Source: Histoplasma ohiense (Eukaryota > Ascomycota > Eurotiomycetes > Onygenales > Ajellomycetaceae). Taken from it: a stretch of 64,000 nucleotides of DNA. Both the position numbers and the translations under genes were made by a program. Positions 45,700-58,408 of the stretch are shown here, piece by piece. The number at the start of each line of letters is the position of its first letter. Positions within the stretch are counted from its first letter, which is position 1. The stretch is taken from NCBI GenBank assembly GCA_017607445.1, contig JAEVHH010000007.1:1054001-1118000 (forward strand), read 5' to 3'. The notes under the pieces are model-generated. The model ran no database searches. It saw only the letters and a program-made list of their open reading frames with translations, and had not been told where the DNA came from.

Positions 45700-46144
45700 A
45701 TTGGAATTTTTTTGATGCGATAGGTAGATTGCGGGTATATGTGGTCTATTTGTGGCGGTATGTCAACATGAATGAAGTTATATATGTAATCGCTGCGTCG
45801 TATCTATACATGTGTGTATGGATATCTCGTCGGCAACAACCCAACATCTAATGGAGCTTCTAATGTATGTGCGCGAACAGGAGTATGTAACATGTGCAAT
45901 GCACGCAGCACGCCTTAAGAACAGCAACAAGGGTGAAAAAGCCAAACCCAGAGCAACAACGAACAAAGAGATATTATAGCATAAACACAAAAAACGGAAA
46001 AAGAATACCCCATAAGCTGACTGGAAATTACAACCATAACGAAATTGAACGATCAACAGGAAAACTCAACCTCCACAGCCCAAAAGCAGAAGCTCAGAGA
46101 TATCACCAAATCGTATCAGAAAGAATTAGTTAGCGACTAAAGCG
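45700..46144. other. Convergent 3' intergenic region
   Basis: 445 bp between the convergent CUE-domain and desaturase genes; AT-rich, no gene seen. Confidence 0.5.
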
Positions 46145-47936
46145 CTAATGAACGTGGGCATGTATCCCCTGCTCGGCAACGATGCTTTTCTGACACTCAG
46201 CCAACAACCTCGCCTGCGCCGCCACTTCCCCCAGCCGCCCAATAACCTCCTTATTCCCATCCAGGAAGGTAAAAATCGCATAGGGGATCTCAACCTCTCT
46301 GCAAAACTGCATAACAAGCTTCTGTGCCTTGCGCAGGTTATGCCTAGGCATGCGCGGGAACAGGTGATGGATGGCCTGGAACTGGAGGCCGCCGTGGAAG
46401 AAATCTAGCCACTGCGGGCAGTCCACGTCCATCGTTGTGCGCAACATTTTTTGAGCGAACGACTCGTTCACGCCCAGGTCGGCGGTGGACATGGCGAAGT
46501 GTGAAAGAGTGATTTGCACGTGCAGGGGCATGGTGATGGCGTGGCTGATGAAGATGAAGAGGAGTCGGTTGGGCCAGTCGGGGATGCTACGGTAGAGGAC
46601 GCCGTAGCCGAACCAGGTCCAGAAGACGACGTGGCCGACTATCTCGAACCAGCGGTGCCACCATGCGGCGCCCTTGCGCGGTGCTTGGCCACTTAGCAGG
46701 TATTCCCAGCTCAAGCGGTAGAGATTGAAGCGGCCGAAGACCAGGATGGGGTAGTAGAGGAAGTGTTGGTAGCGGACGAGGAATTTAGAGAAGATGTCGT
46801 AGGTCATTATGCGGTCGTAGTAGGTTGAGCGGAGACTGTCGAAAAAGCGGTGAGAGATAGCAAAGAAGGGCATGTGTTCGATGTCCGGGTCGTGTTCGGG
46901 GGAGTTGGTGACGATGTGGTGGACGTTGTGGTTGCGCTTCCACCACCCGATGCTTAGGCCACCGATGTAGTCTGCGATGAGAATGCCGATGACAGTGTCT
47001 ACGTGGAAGCTGTGGGTTATGCCCAGGTGACCGGCGTCATGGACGGTGAAAACAAGCTGGTGCCATAAGGCCCCGAGAAACGCGGCGGAGGTTGCGTACC
47101 AGCCACGCCAGAGGAAATAAAGAGACAAGCCTCCAAGGAGACTATAGCGGACTGATTCTATTAGGTATGCAAAGTAGTCACAGTCATATAAGCCGTCTGC
47201 TTTGATTTGGTCGTGGAGAGAGCGGTATTTCTGGACGATGAAATCCTGGGTTTTGGCATCAAGGGGTGGGTATTTCGCCAGATCCACAAGCATTTCCTCT
47301 CGGGTGCGAGCATCTAGGAAACGAGGCATCGCGTTTGGCTTCGGATCAGGAGAGGAGTTGGGAGATTCGGATGATACAGAAGAGACAGAGGATGCCGGCC
47401 CTCTGCGTCTGGATGTGTTCTCAATGGGTTCGAATATTGGCGAAGGAGGATCCGAGAAGCCCTGCTCCGAGGAATCATCCTCGCCAATTTCATCGGAGGA
47501 TGCATGGGGGCCATCCTTGTTGTACGGGCGAAATTTCCCACCCTGGATAGGGGGCAGGAAATTCATCCAGCGGCCTTCGATGCGGCCGATCTTATACGAA
47601 TTCATCCGCTGGCGAGCTTCAAGGGAATGTAGACTAAGCCAGTGTCAGTTTCCACAGTCAATAATCCCAATTTTATTTTACAATAAGGAACAAAGCAAGG
47701 GGAATGGTTATATAACCGTACGCCGTAACTTCATCCGTAGCATCTCTTCCAACCATATGCATGATAGATTTATATCCGCCAGGATGGAACGGGATCCAAG
47801 CATCCACCTTGAGGACCATCCCATCCAGAATGATGATGTGCTTGCCATCTGCAATAAGGCCCTCGATCTCCCGCCGGGAGAGGATTCGGTCTTTTCTGCC
47901 ACGAGCTGAGTGTTTTGGGCTCGCCGGCGGGCCCAT
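46145..47936 (-). CDS. Delta-8 sphingolipid desaturase with cytochrome b5 domain
   Basis: Exons on the minus strand are 47936-47722 and 47633-46145, giving 567 codons. The N-terminus is a cytochrome b5 domain with heme-ligand motif HPGG near residue 51 (DAWIPFHPGGYKSIMHMVGRDATDE). A Ser/Asp-rich insert follows, then a membrane desaturase with three histidine boxes: VHDAGH (near 269), HNVHH (near 307) and QAIHH (near 495). The last box has Gln in place of the first His, as in front-end and sphingolipid desaturases. The enzyme should introduce a delta-8 double bond into ceramide long-chain bases at the endoplasmic reticulum. The 88-bp intron must use the GTACGG donor; the alternative GTTATA donor breaks the frame. 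A fatty-acid front-end desaturase is the main alternative. Confidence 0.9.
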
Positions 47937-49022
47937 AGTTACCGGACTGGAGCAGACTGACGCCGAATGAATGGTGGATAGGAGCTCTAGAAGAAGGGGC
48001 TCCCGGTTTCACTGCGCAAATAACGAAGGGCAAAGCGAGCGACAGCAATGGCGGACACCATTGGGGAACGCAGACCAGGAGTCAACGGAGGAGCGCGCGT
48101 GCGGAGTGGAATGTTGGATGTTGGAGATTTGGACGTTGGAGGCTGAACCTTGGAAGGCTGGAGAATCATGTGATGCACTGTCAACCAAACCCCCTTTGGC
48201 TTCTGACTTCCTTCTCACGACAGCAAACGACGTCTACATATATCTTCTCCCTGTCTCTGCCCCGCCGTGTCCAATCATGCGGTGACTCTGGGCGGTGTTG
48301 ATGCCAGAGAGCCATCAGAACCCAGTGATCCCTATTTTCCACAAGGCAGAATGACATTGAGTAATTGATTCAGCACTGAAACGGTTGGTTATATTGAACG
48401 CTCTAGTTAACCACTTCCCTAATGCATTTCTAGGCAATTGAAATCGCTAATAAACGTTTATAGAAGAAACGAGACTGTTGTCCTCGCAGGAACTCCATGT
48501 GTCTAAAAAGCACGCATCCTCTTTGGCTGCTTGTCAGTTACATTAAAACAGCTTTCGCAAGCATTGTATATGTATGCGTTTGATGGACGAGTGGCCAAAC
48601 TCTTCTCAACGGTTAAATCACAAATTGTACGCGGAAAGCCCTCACTTTCTTGTATGTTGATTGGATCAGTAATATTTCAGCATCAGATAGCTAACTGCTT
48701 TCCAACCGATCCGAGCACCGCCAGCGATGACGCCAATCGCGCAAGCCTAACAAAGCTAAACTCCGACAACAAACCAGGCTGTGGCGCAAGAACCCCACCC
48801 TTATCATGACCAACATCAACAAACACTGATTCGATTCCTTTCATGTCTACCCCATGCTTGAGATGATGCTATGATGCTATAACTAGCTATTTGCATGGGT
48901 TGTCCTATTGTTTACCTATAAAAGGCAATTAACTTCGACCACAGTTAGAAAAACGCTCTCGTGTCTATCTGAAGTCTATCGTAAAATATTATATTTAATC
49001 AAGGACTCTATCTAATCTTTAA
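47937..49022. other. Divergent region (desaturase/phosphomutase)
   Basis: 1.09 kb holding both promoters. A GTTGGA-type imperfect repeat lies near 48,110-48,140. No gene is recognised; the frames present are short and lack conserved features. Confidence 0.5.
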
Positions 49023-51814
49023 ATGGACGATTCCTCCGCAGTAAGTCGTTCGAACATGATATAACATGCTCCAGCTCCTATTAACGTGAAAAGGCAGGTA
49101 CCTCTATCAGATCTAGTCCATCAATGGTTGGATTGGGACCGTGTACGTTTTAATTCCGATTGGGCCTGTGTAGTTATCAACCCGCACCTTGACATCACCG
49201 CCACTCCCTGCGGGCTGGCCACCTATTGATTGTAATTTCTGCTGGATATTCTTAATCAACGCCTCGTTCTGTGTTGTGGGTTGACGGGTTATAACCGTAT
49301 TTAGGACCCCGAAACTCGCGCCGAAATCATCAGACTGCGCGACGAGAAGAATGAAGATGAGTTGGAGAAACGCTTGCGGAAACGTATGTCCACATTTAAT
49401 CTTTATCTCGATGTTTCGTTAATTTTTAATTTCATATTTTGGGGCAATGCGCTGGCGAATACTTCAATGAATGAAAACCTTCCAGCGCCCATGCAAATTT
49501 TTACTTCTATACTTACATACATAGGCATCGAATTCGGTACCGCTGGGCTGCGCGGCCGTATGCAAGCCGGATTCTCATCGATGAATGCCCTCACCGTCAT
49601 CCAAGCCTCACAAGGCCTTGCCAAATTTATCAGACGGTCGCATCAGCAATCGCAGGAGCAGGAGCACTCGCAGCCTTCGGTGATAATTGGCCGCGACGCA
49701 CGGCATAACTCGAAGAAATTTGCCATGCTGGCTGCGAATGCGTTTGCTGCTGAAGGGATTCGGGTGTTGTGGTATCGGAGTGCTGGGCCAACGCCGCTTG
49801 TACCCTTTGGCGTGTTGAAGAATCGGGAGGCGTGGGGGGTTATGGTCACGGCTAGTCATGTGAGTGTCTCCTGGTTGGGGTGAGGAGTTGATGAGGTGCT
49901 TTTGCTGACGGGATATGTTTATAGAACCCCGCAAGAGATAATGGTTTGTTGATATCCTTACTTGACGTTGTTAGGAATGACGTAGTACTGATATTCGTGC
50001 TGGATGTTAGGATATAAAGTGTTAGAAATTTTCTGTATACTCCTTTTTTGAATATCCACGAGATGTGTAATTAGTTGCTAACTAGGGTTATAGATACGCA
50101 TCGAACGGTTGCCAGATAAATTCACCCATGGACGCGGAGATCGCGGATCTGATCGAACAAAATCTAGAGCCTTGGCCGACCGCTTGGGACGCAATGGATG
50201 AAAGCAAACATCTAGCGTTGGATTACTACAAGGATACGGCGAAAATGTACTGTGACTTTGTCACTCGGTTCATTGTACGTGGCATTCCACATTTCCATAT
50301 TCTTCCTCTGTCAACCTTTAACAAAGCCCTCCATAGAATTCCATAAAACTGTCATCCGGCCCTCAAAGATCCTTCGTCTATACACCATTACACGGCGTCG
50401 GACATTCCCTTATGTCCCGGCTATGTGAGCAGCTGGGGATGAAGGATTTAATAACCGTCGTCGCCGAACAACAAGAACCGGACCCGGACTTTCCAACCGT
50501 CGCCTTCCCAAACCCAGAAGAAAGCGGCGCCTTAGATCTCGCCATGAAAACCGCTGATGTTGTGGGTCACGATCTGATCATCGCCAATGATCCGGATGCA
50601 GATAGACTCGCTGTGGCGGAGAAAGTCAAGTACGTTCAATATATTCTCACCAATCTATTGACTTCTTATCTCCTATTTCCATTATTTTCCGCATTTAACA
50701 ACTCCTACCAGCGGCAACTGGATAAAATTCACCGGCGACCAACTCGGCATCCTCCTCGCCTCCTATATGCTGGACACTATACACTCACAAACACCCGATA
50801 AACCCCCACATGCGCAAAAGAAGATAGCAATGCTCACCACCGCCGTATCAACAAGCATGCTCTCTAAAATCGCCCGCGCTGAATCCATCCACGCCCAAGA
50901 AACCCTCACTGGCTTCAAATGGCTTGGCAACGTCGCCAGACGTCTCGAATCTCGCATACCCAGCGGTGACGACGACCAGAACAAGAACAGCAGTGACGGC
51001 TACACCGTCCCCTTCGGCTTTGAAGAGGCCCTTGGCTACATGTTCCCCGCTATCAGCTATGACAAAGATGGCCTAACGGCCGCCATGGTCTTCGTCGCCG
51101 CAGCCGAGCCGCACTGGCGTGTCAACGAGGGGCTAACACCGTACGAGAAGCTGAAGCAGCTGTACGGGCGGTACGGGTATTTTGAGAATTTGAACACGTA
51201 TTTCGTGTCGCCGGATGTAGCGGTTACGCGGAAGTTGTTTGAGGGCGTTCGTGAGAAGGTTGCGGAGAAGGGGTTGGGGGAGGGGGGTGTGCAGGAGCGG
51301 TTGGGGCTGGTGGGGCGCTTGCCCATATTCCGCTGGCGGGATGTGACGTTTGGATTTGATTCTGGCGCTGGTGGTGAGGGTGGTGGCATGCAGCTACCCG
51401 CTGATCCGAATAGTCAGATGGTGACTGTGTGGTCAGAGCGAGGGATTCGGTTCACATTACGCGGGTCCGGGACGGAGCCGAAGATTAAGAGTACGTACGC
51501 TGTGTTCTGTCCTGTTAATTTCTCAAGACTCCCCTGTGCTGCTGGATTTGTTCGTGGCGTACCTCATATCATAAGGGTCCACTATGGTCCGATATGAAAG
51601 GGGTGGGCTGGCTAACGTAAGTAAATTTTTGACAGTCTATATCGAAAGCTGCTCCGACTCGCGTGACGAAGCGGTCAAGGCCGTCTGCGATGTGTTTATG
51701 GCTGTGCTGGAAGACTGGATACAGCCTTGTGCGCCTGGTGTGACTTATGCTGAGCGGATTGTTACGTCGTCGGGGTTCGTGCTGGATGCACGTAGTGTAC
51801 CTGCGCTAGGTTAG
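49023..51814 (+). CDS. PRM15: Phosphoribomutase/phosphoglucomutase (Pgm3/PGM2 type) with a 10-nt microexon
   Basis: Ten exons: 49023-49040, 49098-49142, 49305-49383, 49525-49859, 49925-49943, 50011-50020, 50094-50274, 50337-50629, 50712-51490 and 51636-51814; 645 codons. The enzyme moves phosphate between C1 and C5/C6 of pentose or hexose phosphates via a phosphoserine. Motifs: WLDWDRDPETR and FGTAGLRGRMQAG at the N-terminus, the catalytic serine loop VTASHNPARDNG near residue 156, metal-binding DPDADR near 313, the sugar-binding loop GFEEALGYM and the phosphate-binding RGSGTEPKIK. Exon 6, ten bases long, is needed to make the conserved GYKVYASNGCQ. The family's yeast member PRM15/PGM3 is a phosphoribomutase; the preference here is inferred. 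This is the most intron-rich gene of the window. Confidence 0.9.
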
Positions 51815-52579
51815 GGTGACGATGTAGTATCATGTTTCCCTCCTTTTCCCACCACCGATTTTCGCTTCTTCCTTTGATCCTCTTGTTGGCGTTTAGGGGA
51901 TTTGAGATATAGCCATGGGAGTTTTATTATTAGAAGCTTTCTGCGTGCGGCGGATGATTTATTGAAGTCATTGCGAAAAATTTACATCCAAACAATACAT
52001 AACTATCTGCCTTGGCCTTGGGGTGATGTTCGTGCATTTTCACACTTCCAGATTTGGGTTTTATGTCCCCAATGCAAACCAACATCGCTCCAGCTCATTT
52101 TCTGTAACTCACGCCCATGGGGGAACAAATAAAAGCTGTATGAGGATTTGCTGTTTCTGGTCCAGATTTTATTTTGTATATAGATGTTTTTATGAATATG
52201 GCCATGTATCAAATGCAGCAAAAGTATAGATTTAAAAGGAAAGGTTTGTTATCACATACAAAAATTTTACAGGAAAAAATGAAAAAAAAAAAAAAAATTC
52301 AAAATAAAATATAAAATAATACTCGGAGAATCATTCCCAACGGACAGAAACAAAAAAGCAGTGTATTCGGCAGCAAGATACATAGGTTAGTTTGGTGGGG
52401 TAGGGTACATTTGACATCAGCGTAGGGCGGGGAATATTTGCATATACAGGTGGGAGGTATTTTATGCGATTTTAGCGGGAAAATTTTCTTATTCCATGTA
52501 TGGAAGTGTAAGCAAAGAAAAGACAAGGTAAAAGGGTAAAAGCTGAAAGAACCAAGAACTCATCCTCTCTCTCTTCTCT
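51815..52579. other. Convergent 3' intergenic region
   Basis: 765 bp between the phosphomutase and the convergent dihydrolipoyl dehydrogenase gene, with an A run near 52,278-52,293. No gene is seen. Confidence 0.55.
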
Positions 52580-54420
52580 CTAAAAGTGAATAGCCTTCGA
52601 ATAGGTAGCCATAGCCGCCTCCTTGAAAGCCTCCGAAAGCGTCGGGTGCGCATGGCATGTCCGCGCTACATCCTCACAGCTAGCGCCGTACTCGATCGCC
52701 AGTGTGGCCTCCGCAATCATCTCACCCGCGCAGGCGCCGATGATATGCACGCCCAGGATCCGATCCGTCTCCGCGTCCGCGATGAACTTGACCTGGCCCT
52801 CGGTTTCCAGGTTGGTCTTGGCGCGTGAGTTGGCGCTGAACGGGAACGTGCCGACGCGGTACTTGATGCCGGCGGCTTTAACGTCGGCTTCATTTTGGCC
52901 TACCCAGGCCACTTCGGGATGCGTGTACATGACGCTGGGGATGGCAGCGTAGTTGACGTGGCCGTAGCCCTTCTTGATGTACTCGACGGCCGCGACGGCT
53001 TCCTCTTCAGCCTTGTGTGCGAGCATGGGCCCGAATGTGCAGTCCCCGACGACGCGGATGTGCTGGGCTTTTGTCCGGTACTCCTGGTCGATGACCACAC
53101 GACCCTTCTCGTCGACTTCGAGACCCACTTTCTCCAGGCCCAGACCCTCTGTGTACGGTCTGCGGCCGATGGCGACCAACACAACGTCAGCCTCCAGGGT
53201 TTGTTCTTTGCCGCCCTTTGCGGCTTCAACATTCAGAACGATGTTTTTGCCGCTGGGGTCGCCGGAGGTGACTTTTGTGTTGACAAGGAATTTGATACCC
53301 TGTCTCCCCAGGATCTTCTGGGCTTGCTTGGCGATCTCAGCATCCATTCCTGGGCCACCGATTTGGCCTAAGAATTCGACGACGGTAACTTCTGCGCCCA
53401 ATCGGGACCATACAGAGGCCTAATTTATGTGTCATGTGTCAGTGCGCTTTAGTCCAACCAGCGCACGAGTCCCGGGGAAGTGGGAGGAGTTTGACAATAC
53501 CATTTCCAGACCAATGATTCCACCACCAATGACAACCATCTTCTTCGGTACTTGTGTTAGTGATAGAGCTCCAGTGCTTGTGATGATGCGCTTCTCGTCG
53601 ACAGTCAAGCCAGGGAACGGAGTAGATTCACTGCCAGTAGCGACGATGATATTCTTGCCCTTGAAAACCTGCTCGCCGCCATCGAGCAGATCAACCTTGA
53701 CAGTGTTCTGGTCGACGAATGAGCCGACTCCCTTAACATAGTCGACCTTGTTTTTCTTAAGCAGGAACTCAATGCCTTTTGTAAGCGAGTCGACGGAGGA
53801 CTCCTTGGCCTTCATCATCTGTTCGAGGTTGAGCTTGACATCTCCGACTTCGATGCCGCGCTTTTTGGTATCGTGGAGGATTTGGTGGTAGAGGTGAGAG
53901 TTATTCAGAAGGGACTTCGATGGGATACATCCGACGTTCAAACATGTACCGCCCAATTTCCCTCGTTTCTCGATGCAAACAGTCTACCCGATGGTAAGCG
54001 AGGGCTCGATATTCAGAGGGAAAAAAAAGAAGAAAAGAGGTGAAAAAAGAAGAGGAAATCAGTTTCAACACAAATCATAAATCCACTGGGGAATCAATAC
54101 CTTTAGACCCTCCTGGCCAGCTTTTATCGCAGCTACATAACCAGCAACACCGCCGCCTATTATAACCACATCATGTTCATCTGTAATTGAGAAGGCCATG
54201 AGCATGATGATGTCAGCGGTTGATTTCCATGGACTGCTGCTGCGCAATTGACAACGCTGATAGAGGTCTCCTCACCTGAGCTCGTAGCATAGCCTCTTCT
54301 GGAATATCTAAGGATGTAGGTGCCGGAGAGGGGAGCTGAGGCGGGCGATATTTGTGATTGTGGGAATGGTCGGGTAACTGTCCGGCCAGCGGCAAGACGA
54401 GGGATCACGGGGCGGAACAT
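52580..54420 (-). CDS. LPD1: Dihydrolipoyl dehydrogenase, mitochondrial (E3)
   Basis: Exons on the minus strand are 54420-54276, 54180-54101, 53983-53501 and 53419-52580, giving 515 codons. This flavoprotein reoxidises lipoamide in the pyruvate, 2-oxoglutarate and branched-chain dehydrogenase complexes and in glycine cleavage. The N-terminus (MFRPVIPRLAAGRTVTRPF...SRRGYATSS) is a mitochondrial presequence. The FAD motif DVVIIGGGVAGYVAAIKA is rebuilt by splicing. The redox disulfide lies in GGTCLNVGCIPSKS, the NAD motif is VVIGGGIIGLEM, and VVGDCTFGPMLAHKA and the active-site His-Glu pair in HAHPTLSE complete it. Length and motif order match the family. All three introns (95, 117, 81 bp) are in phase. 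Confidence 0.96.
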
Positions 54421-55587
54421 GACTACTCGAGGGTTGACAGGAAGGGAGCGGAGGGGCACCAACACAATGGAGACAGGATATCCGCAGCGACAGAGGACGG
54501 GCGGGGGCGGACAAGAGGGGAGGAGAGCAATTGCACTGTGGATTGTAGTTGTGGTTGTAGTTGTGGTTGTTGTTGGGATTGGAAGCTGGTGATGTTTGGC
54601 CGCCAAGACCGGGTGGCTGACTCAGCAGGCCGGATGCAGGCAGGGTATTTTTGACGCAGGAATGAATATCAATGACAGTGAGATAGACAGACATGCTCGT
54701 ATACTCCAAGTCAAGGTGGTGGATGTTTATATATAGTGAGTGATTGATAACTCCTCCGTCTTCTCTCTTGTCCTCTGTATCGTCTCATCTAAATGCTGAA
54801 CATATGTGCCGTTTTATTTTCATCTTGATCGGATTTTCACAGAATGACCTTCTGGCTGGACCACTTTTACTAACAAGAGTTCAATAGAGCAAACGGGAAG
54901 CCAAAAGCAACAAAGACGGGGAAGGCGTCGCACATGTTGCAGGCCTCATATGCATGTATGCTCCATGAACTCATCTGGAGTCGTGTGGCTAAGAATTGAG
55001 TCAAATGTACTTCATCTCTCGATCTTGTTACTGGTTTAATTCCACTTCTGTTACGGGTTTCCCCCCTCATTCTCCCTCTTCCACACACCGTATCCACAAG
55101 TCGGAAATGACTGATAGAGCACGCATAATTAGCTGACTGAATCTATGACAAAATCAAAGTTATTCGCTGAAAGTTAAGGAATCTGGTGATTGGCCCTGGG
55201 CCTGCCTTTCCGTGTTCCCAGGTGTTGGGTTGGCCTCCGTTTGATTGGCGCATCTGCAATCCATGAAGTAAGGAATTGTATCAGCCCTTGCAGCAATTGC
55301 GCCGCAGGCCTCAAACTGTGTTTATGTGAGGGGGTGAAGTTGCAGTTCCATTTCGATATTTTACTCTTGGTATATAAGGTGCTGGGAAGGACGTCCTGCT
55401 CATCTTGGTTTCCCCGCCTATTTGCCTTCGAAACCAAGAGGGAAATTATCGGGTTTTATGTACACTCCATATACATGCATATATTGTTTAAGCCTGTTTA
55501 CCACGCTGATTCGGAGCGGGTTTCTCTGCTGCCTTACTGGAGAGCACTGGAGTGTTTGTCAATGAATTTGCAATCCAATTTCTCACA
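54421..55587. promoter_or_regulatory. Divergent region (LPD1/RNA exonuclease)
   Basis: 1.17 kb between two divergent start codons. A GTTGTGGTTGTAGTT-like run (54,540-54,580) lies in the LPD1 leader. Frames of up to 148 codons cross the LPD1 start but lack family features. Confidence 0.5.
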
Positions 55588-57717
55588 ATGAATCCATCGG
55601 CTCCCAAAGCAAGAACGGGACCGGAACGCCATGAACGGCAGGAAAGGACAATGCAGTCCTCATCCCCATCATCGCTTCCACCATCGACCTCCACTGAAAC
55701 AAAACCCAACGCTCACTCCCGGAGATCCTTCAGGAAGGGCAAAAATATCCTAAATCGCGAAAATATAAACTTACTAACATCAAATAATAGCCCTGGAGCT
55801 GCTCAGTACCCTCCCAACCTTCTCTCCCCAACAGAAAGAACCAATGACCGAAATTGGAACAAACCCAGCAACGAGTCAAACCTCATGGATCAAGAGCTAG
55901 AGAAACTCAAAAGAGAACAACTGAATATACAATTCCCGCCATTGATACCCATTTCAGCACAGACACATCCTGCGTCGGTTCGTCTAGCGATACGGCTAAA
56001 TCAAGAGCAGCACAATCGAAGTGAGCAGCCGCCTCATCAACCATTACCAACCTCTGGAAGGTTGCGCCACACGACATCCACGCGTGGCGGTTCATCCCCG
56101 ATCATGAGGCAGATCGTTGCTGTGGAACAAACGCAAGAGGGGGCTCGTAGTATCCTCGAAGCAACTCCTGAATATATGTTCCAACTGAATTCGCTCGTTG
56201 CCGATCTAGATAGCCTTCGGCAGGCTGGGTATGTTCTCAATCCTCTGTCCATGGAGGACTTGGAATTGAAGAAAAGATGCAGTGGGTGCGGCATGTGTAA
56301 GAGACTTCCGCCGGCTTTATTTGTCTTTTCTTTCCTTCATCCTTCTTGATTACCCACATAATCCTCATATATGGTCCATGGAGCTGACAATAGATAGCAA
56401 TGGCGAAATATTTACGCTCGCAAGAGAGGAGGCAGCGGAAGGAGAAGCGCAAGAATTCCATGGATCGCCCAAGTAAATCAGACCTTGATGCAAACAAAGA
56501 AAAGGCCTTATCACAGAAGGAGAAAGTTGACGGCAAATGCAAGAATGATGATGATACTAAGCAAACACCGAAGACGAAAGTTTTTCGCTGCAAGTTCCAT
56601 CCAGGTACACCGACGTGGAAAAGGAATAAAAAGGTATTTATTGGCATACTCTCTTACCTCAAAAATAAAAGTCACTGCCTTTGACAATAATTCCTATTTG
56701 GATCCGATCAACTGATAAAACACAAATCTCATGGGTTCATTCATCTAGATATGGTCATGCTGTGACCAGCCAATCGCTTCAGATCCTTGCGGCGGTGCTG
56801 AGCAGCATCACGTTCGCTTCTATCGCCCAGGAGATATGACGAGACTCTGGCAGTTTCACCTGACTCCACGGTCACCAAATATGCACACTTCTGATATCCG
56901 CGCAGCGGTTGCCATTGACTGTGAAATGGGTCAGGCAGCGTCTGGAGATTCCGAGCTCATCCGGATTACGCTAATAGATTACTTCTCGTCGGCCGTGCTC
57001 ATTGATAGCCTCGTGTATCCGAGCGTGAAAATGGAGCACTACAGAACGCGATTCTCTGGTGTCAGTAGGCGAGACATGGAAGCTGCAAAAACGGCTGGGA
57101 GTTGTATTATGGGAAGAGACAATGCTCGATCCGCCGTGTGGAGATACGTTGGACCTGAGACTGTTGTTGTTGGGCATTCGGCCCATAATGACTTAGAGTC
57201 GTTGAGGTGGATCCATACTGCTGTCGTGGACACGTATATTATCGAAGACCTACTGGAAAAGAAAAAGAATTGCGAATCTAAGAAAGATGCTGATAAGACT
57301 AAAGATGGGAAAGTAGCTGTTGAGACAGATAAGCTACTACTCCTGGCTGGAGAACCTGCGGGAAATGAACATGAACATGAACATGAACACGAACTACATG
57401 AGGGCGAAGAGTCGGAAGAGGTGAAAGGTAGTACAGAACAAAAGGAGTCATCGAATCCAAAGGCGAAACCCGACGACGCCCCTGGAAAGGCTGGGCAGGA
57501 ACCGCGGAAGAAGAGAAATAAAGGGAGTGGCAGCTTGTCGCTCAAGACACTAGCTAGAGTGAGACTGGGGCGGGATATCCAAAATGCAGACAAGAAAGGC
57601 CACGATAGCCTAGAGGATGCGCTTGCGGCGAGAGACCTGGCTCATTGGCATATTGCTAATGGAGAGAGGGCTGAATTGGATAAAGGGAAGGAAGGGCAGC
57701 TCAGTTTTCGTATGTAG
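55588..57717 (+). CDS. DEDDh RNA exonuclease (Rex1/Rex3-like)
   Basis: Exons 55588-56296, 56398-56633 and 56749-57717 give 637 codons. The exonuclease domain starts near residue 350: AVAIDCEMG supplies the first Asp and Glu, VVVGHSAHNDLESLRW the second Asp, and HDSLEDALAARDLAHW the His and last Asp. Between these there is a long charged insert with a HE repeat. Upstream of the catalytic domain is a zinc-binding segment (CSGCGM, CKFHPG, CCDQPIASDPCGG, HHVRFYRPG), common in fungal Rex3-type proteins. These enzymes trim the 3' ends of structured RNAs. The N-terminal third is Ser/Pro-rich and disordered. Which Rex paralogue it is cannot be settled from motifs. Confidence 0.87.
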
Positions 57718-57911
57718 GTTAAGCGTAACTTAGTTACGAATGGTATAACGTTGGCAATCTTTCAAAGATGAACGCAGCAGCGCTGTTGATTTCACATCCG
57801 TATCATCGAACCACGTTGGTTGGATATTCGTAACCCGGGGCCGATATCGCAACACCAGCGGACCCTTGGGACGAGAACCAAAGCCGAGACAGATTTGAGA
57901 AAGGGTGGTCG

Positions 57912-58408
57912 ATGGCAGTGATTACAGAGGAGCAGGATCCGTTCAGGGGTTCGGACGAAAATACCGGCACCGATATGCATATAGTCCTCCAGGCTCACTG
58001 TGCAAAGCTGCTTCCACCGTCTAAACCATCTAGTCATGCTCCAGGAATAGCTACTCCTTACAGATGTCCCGAGTGCCCAGCTACCTCTTGGAAGATACAC
58101 AAACTGACGTAAGCTATTGCCATGCCCTAGCTGCTTGTATTTCTAGTGTGCCATATACACATAAATCACTACAAGGAGATATTGTATTTTTCTAACTGGT
58201 TCCCCGTATGCTGTAACCATATGGAAAGGCATACGCTTCCATACAAATGTGAACCTATGATTGTGGGGAAAGAGGAATGCATTGGGGCATTTCGATTCCG
58301 CAAGGGTCTCACCAGCACCTCAAATCGAAGCATTCTGAGTCAGCCCTAGATTTCACGCCGCTGCATTATGAGAGGGAGATATGTGTTATTTTTTTCTGGG
58401 AGATCTGA
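57912..58408 (+). pseudogene. Relic of a C2H2 zinc-finger gene
   Basis: A first open piece ends TPYRCPECPATSWKIHKLT, the start of a C2H2 finger, followed by a good GTAAGC donor at 58109. A second piece reads HMERHTLPYKCEPM and CIGAFRFRKGLT. A third, in another frame, continues QHLKSKHSESALDF and ends at a stop at 58406. Read together these are two consecutive fungal C2H2 fingers. No acceptor joins pieces one and two in phase, and pieces two and three differ by one base at about 58309, where LTxHLKSKH would be expected. I therefore call it a decayed gene. An assembly error at one position cannot be excluded. Confidence 0.6.

Noticed and set aside
49944..50099. A possible AT-AC (U12-type) intron in the phosphomutase gene: ATATCCTT occurs at 49952 and the interval ends GATAC.
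   Set aside because: It would give RDNGLLASNGCQ, losing the conserved GYKVY residues, and the minor spliceosome is not expected in this fungal group. The 10-nt microexon with ordinary GT/AG introns explains the sequence better.
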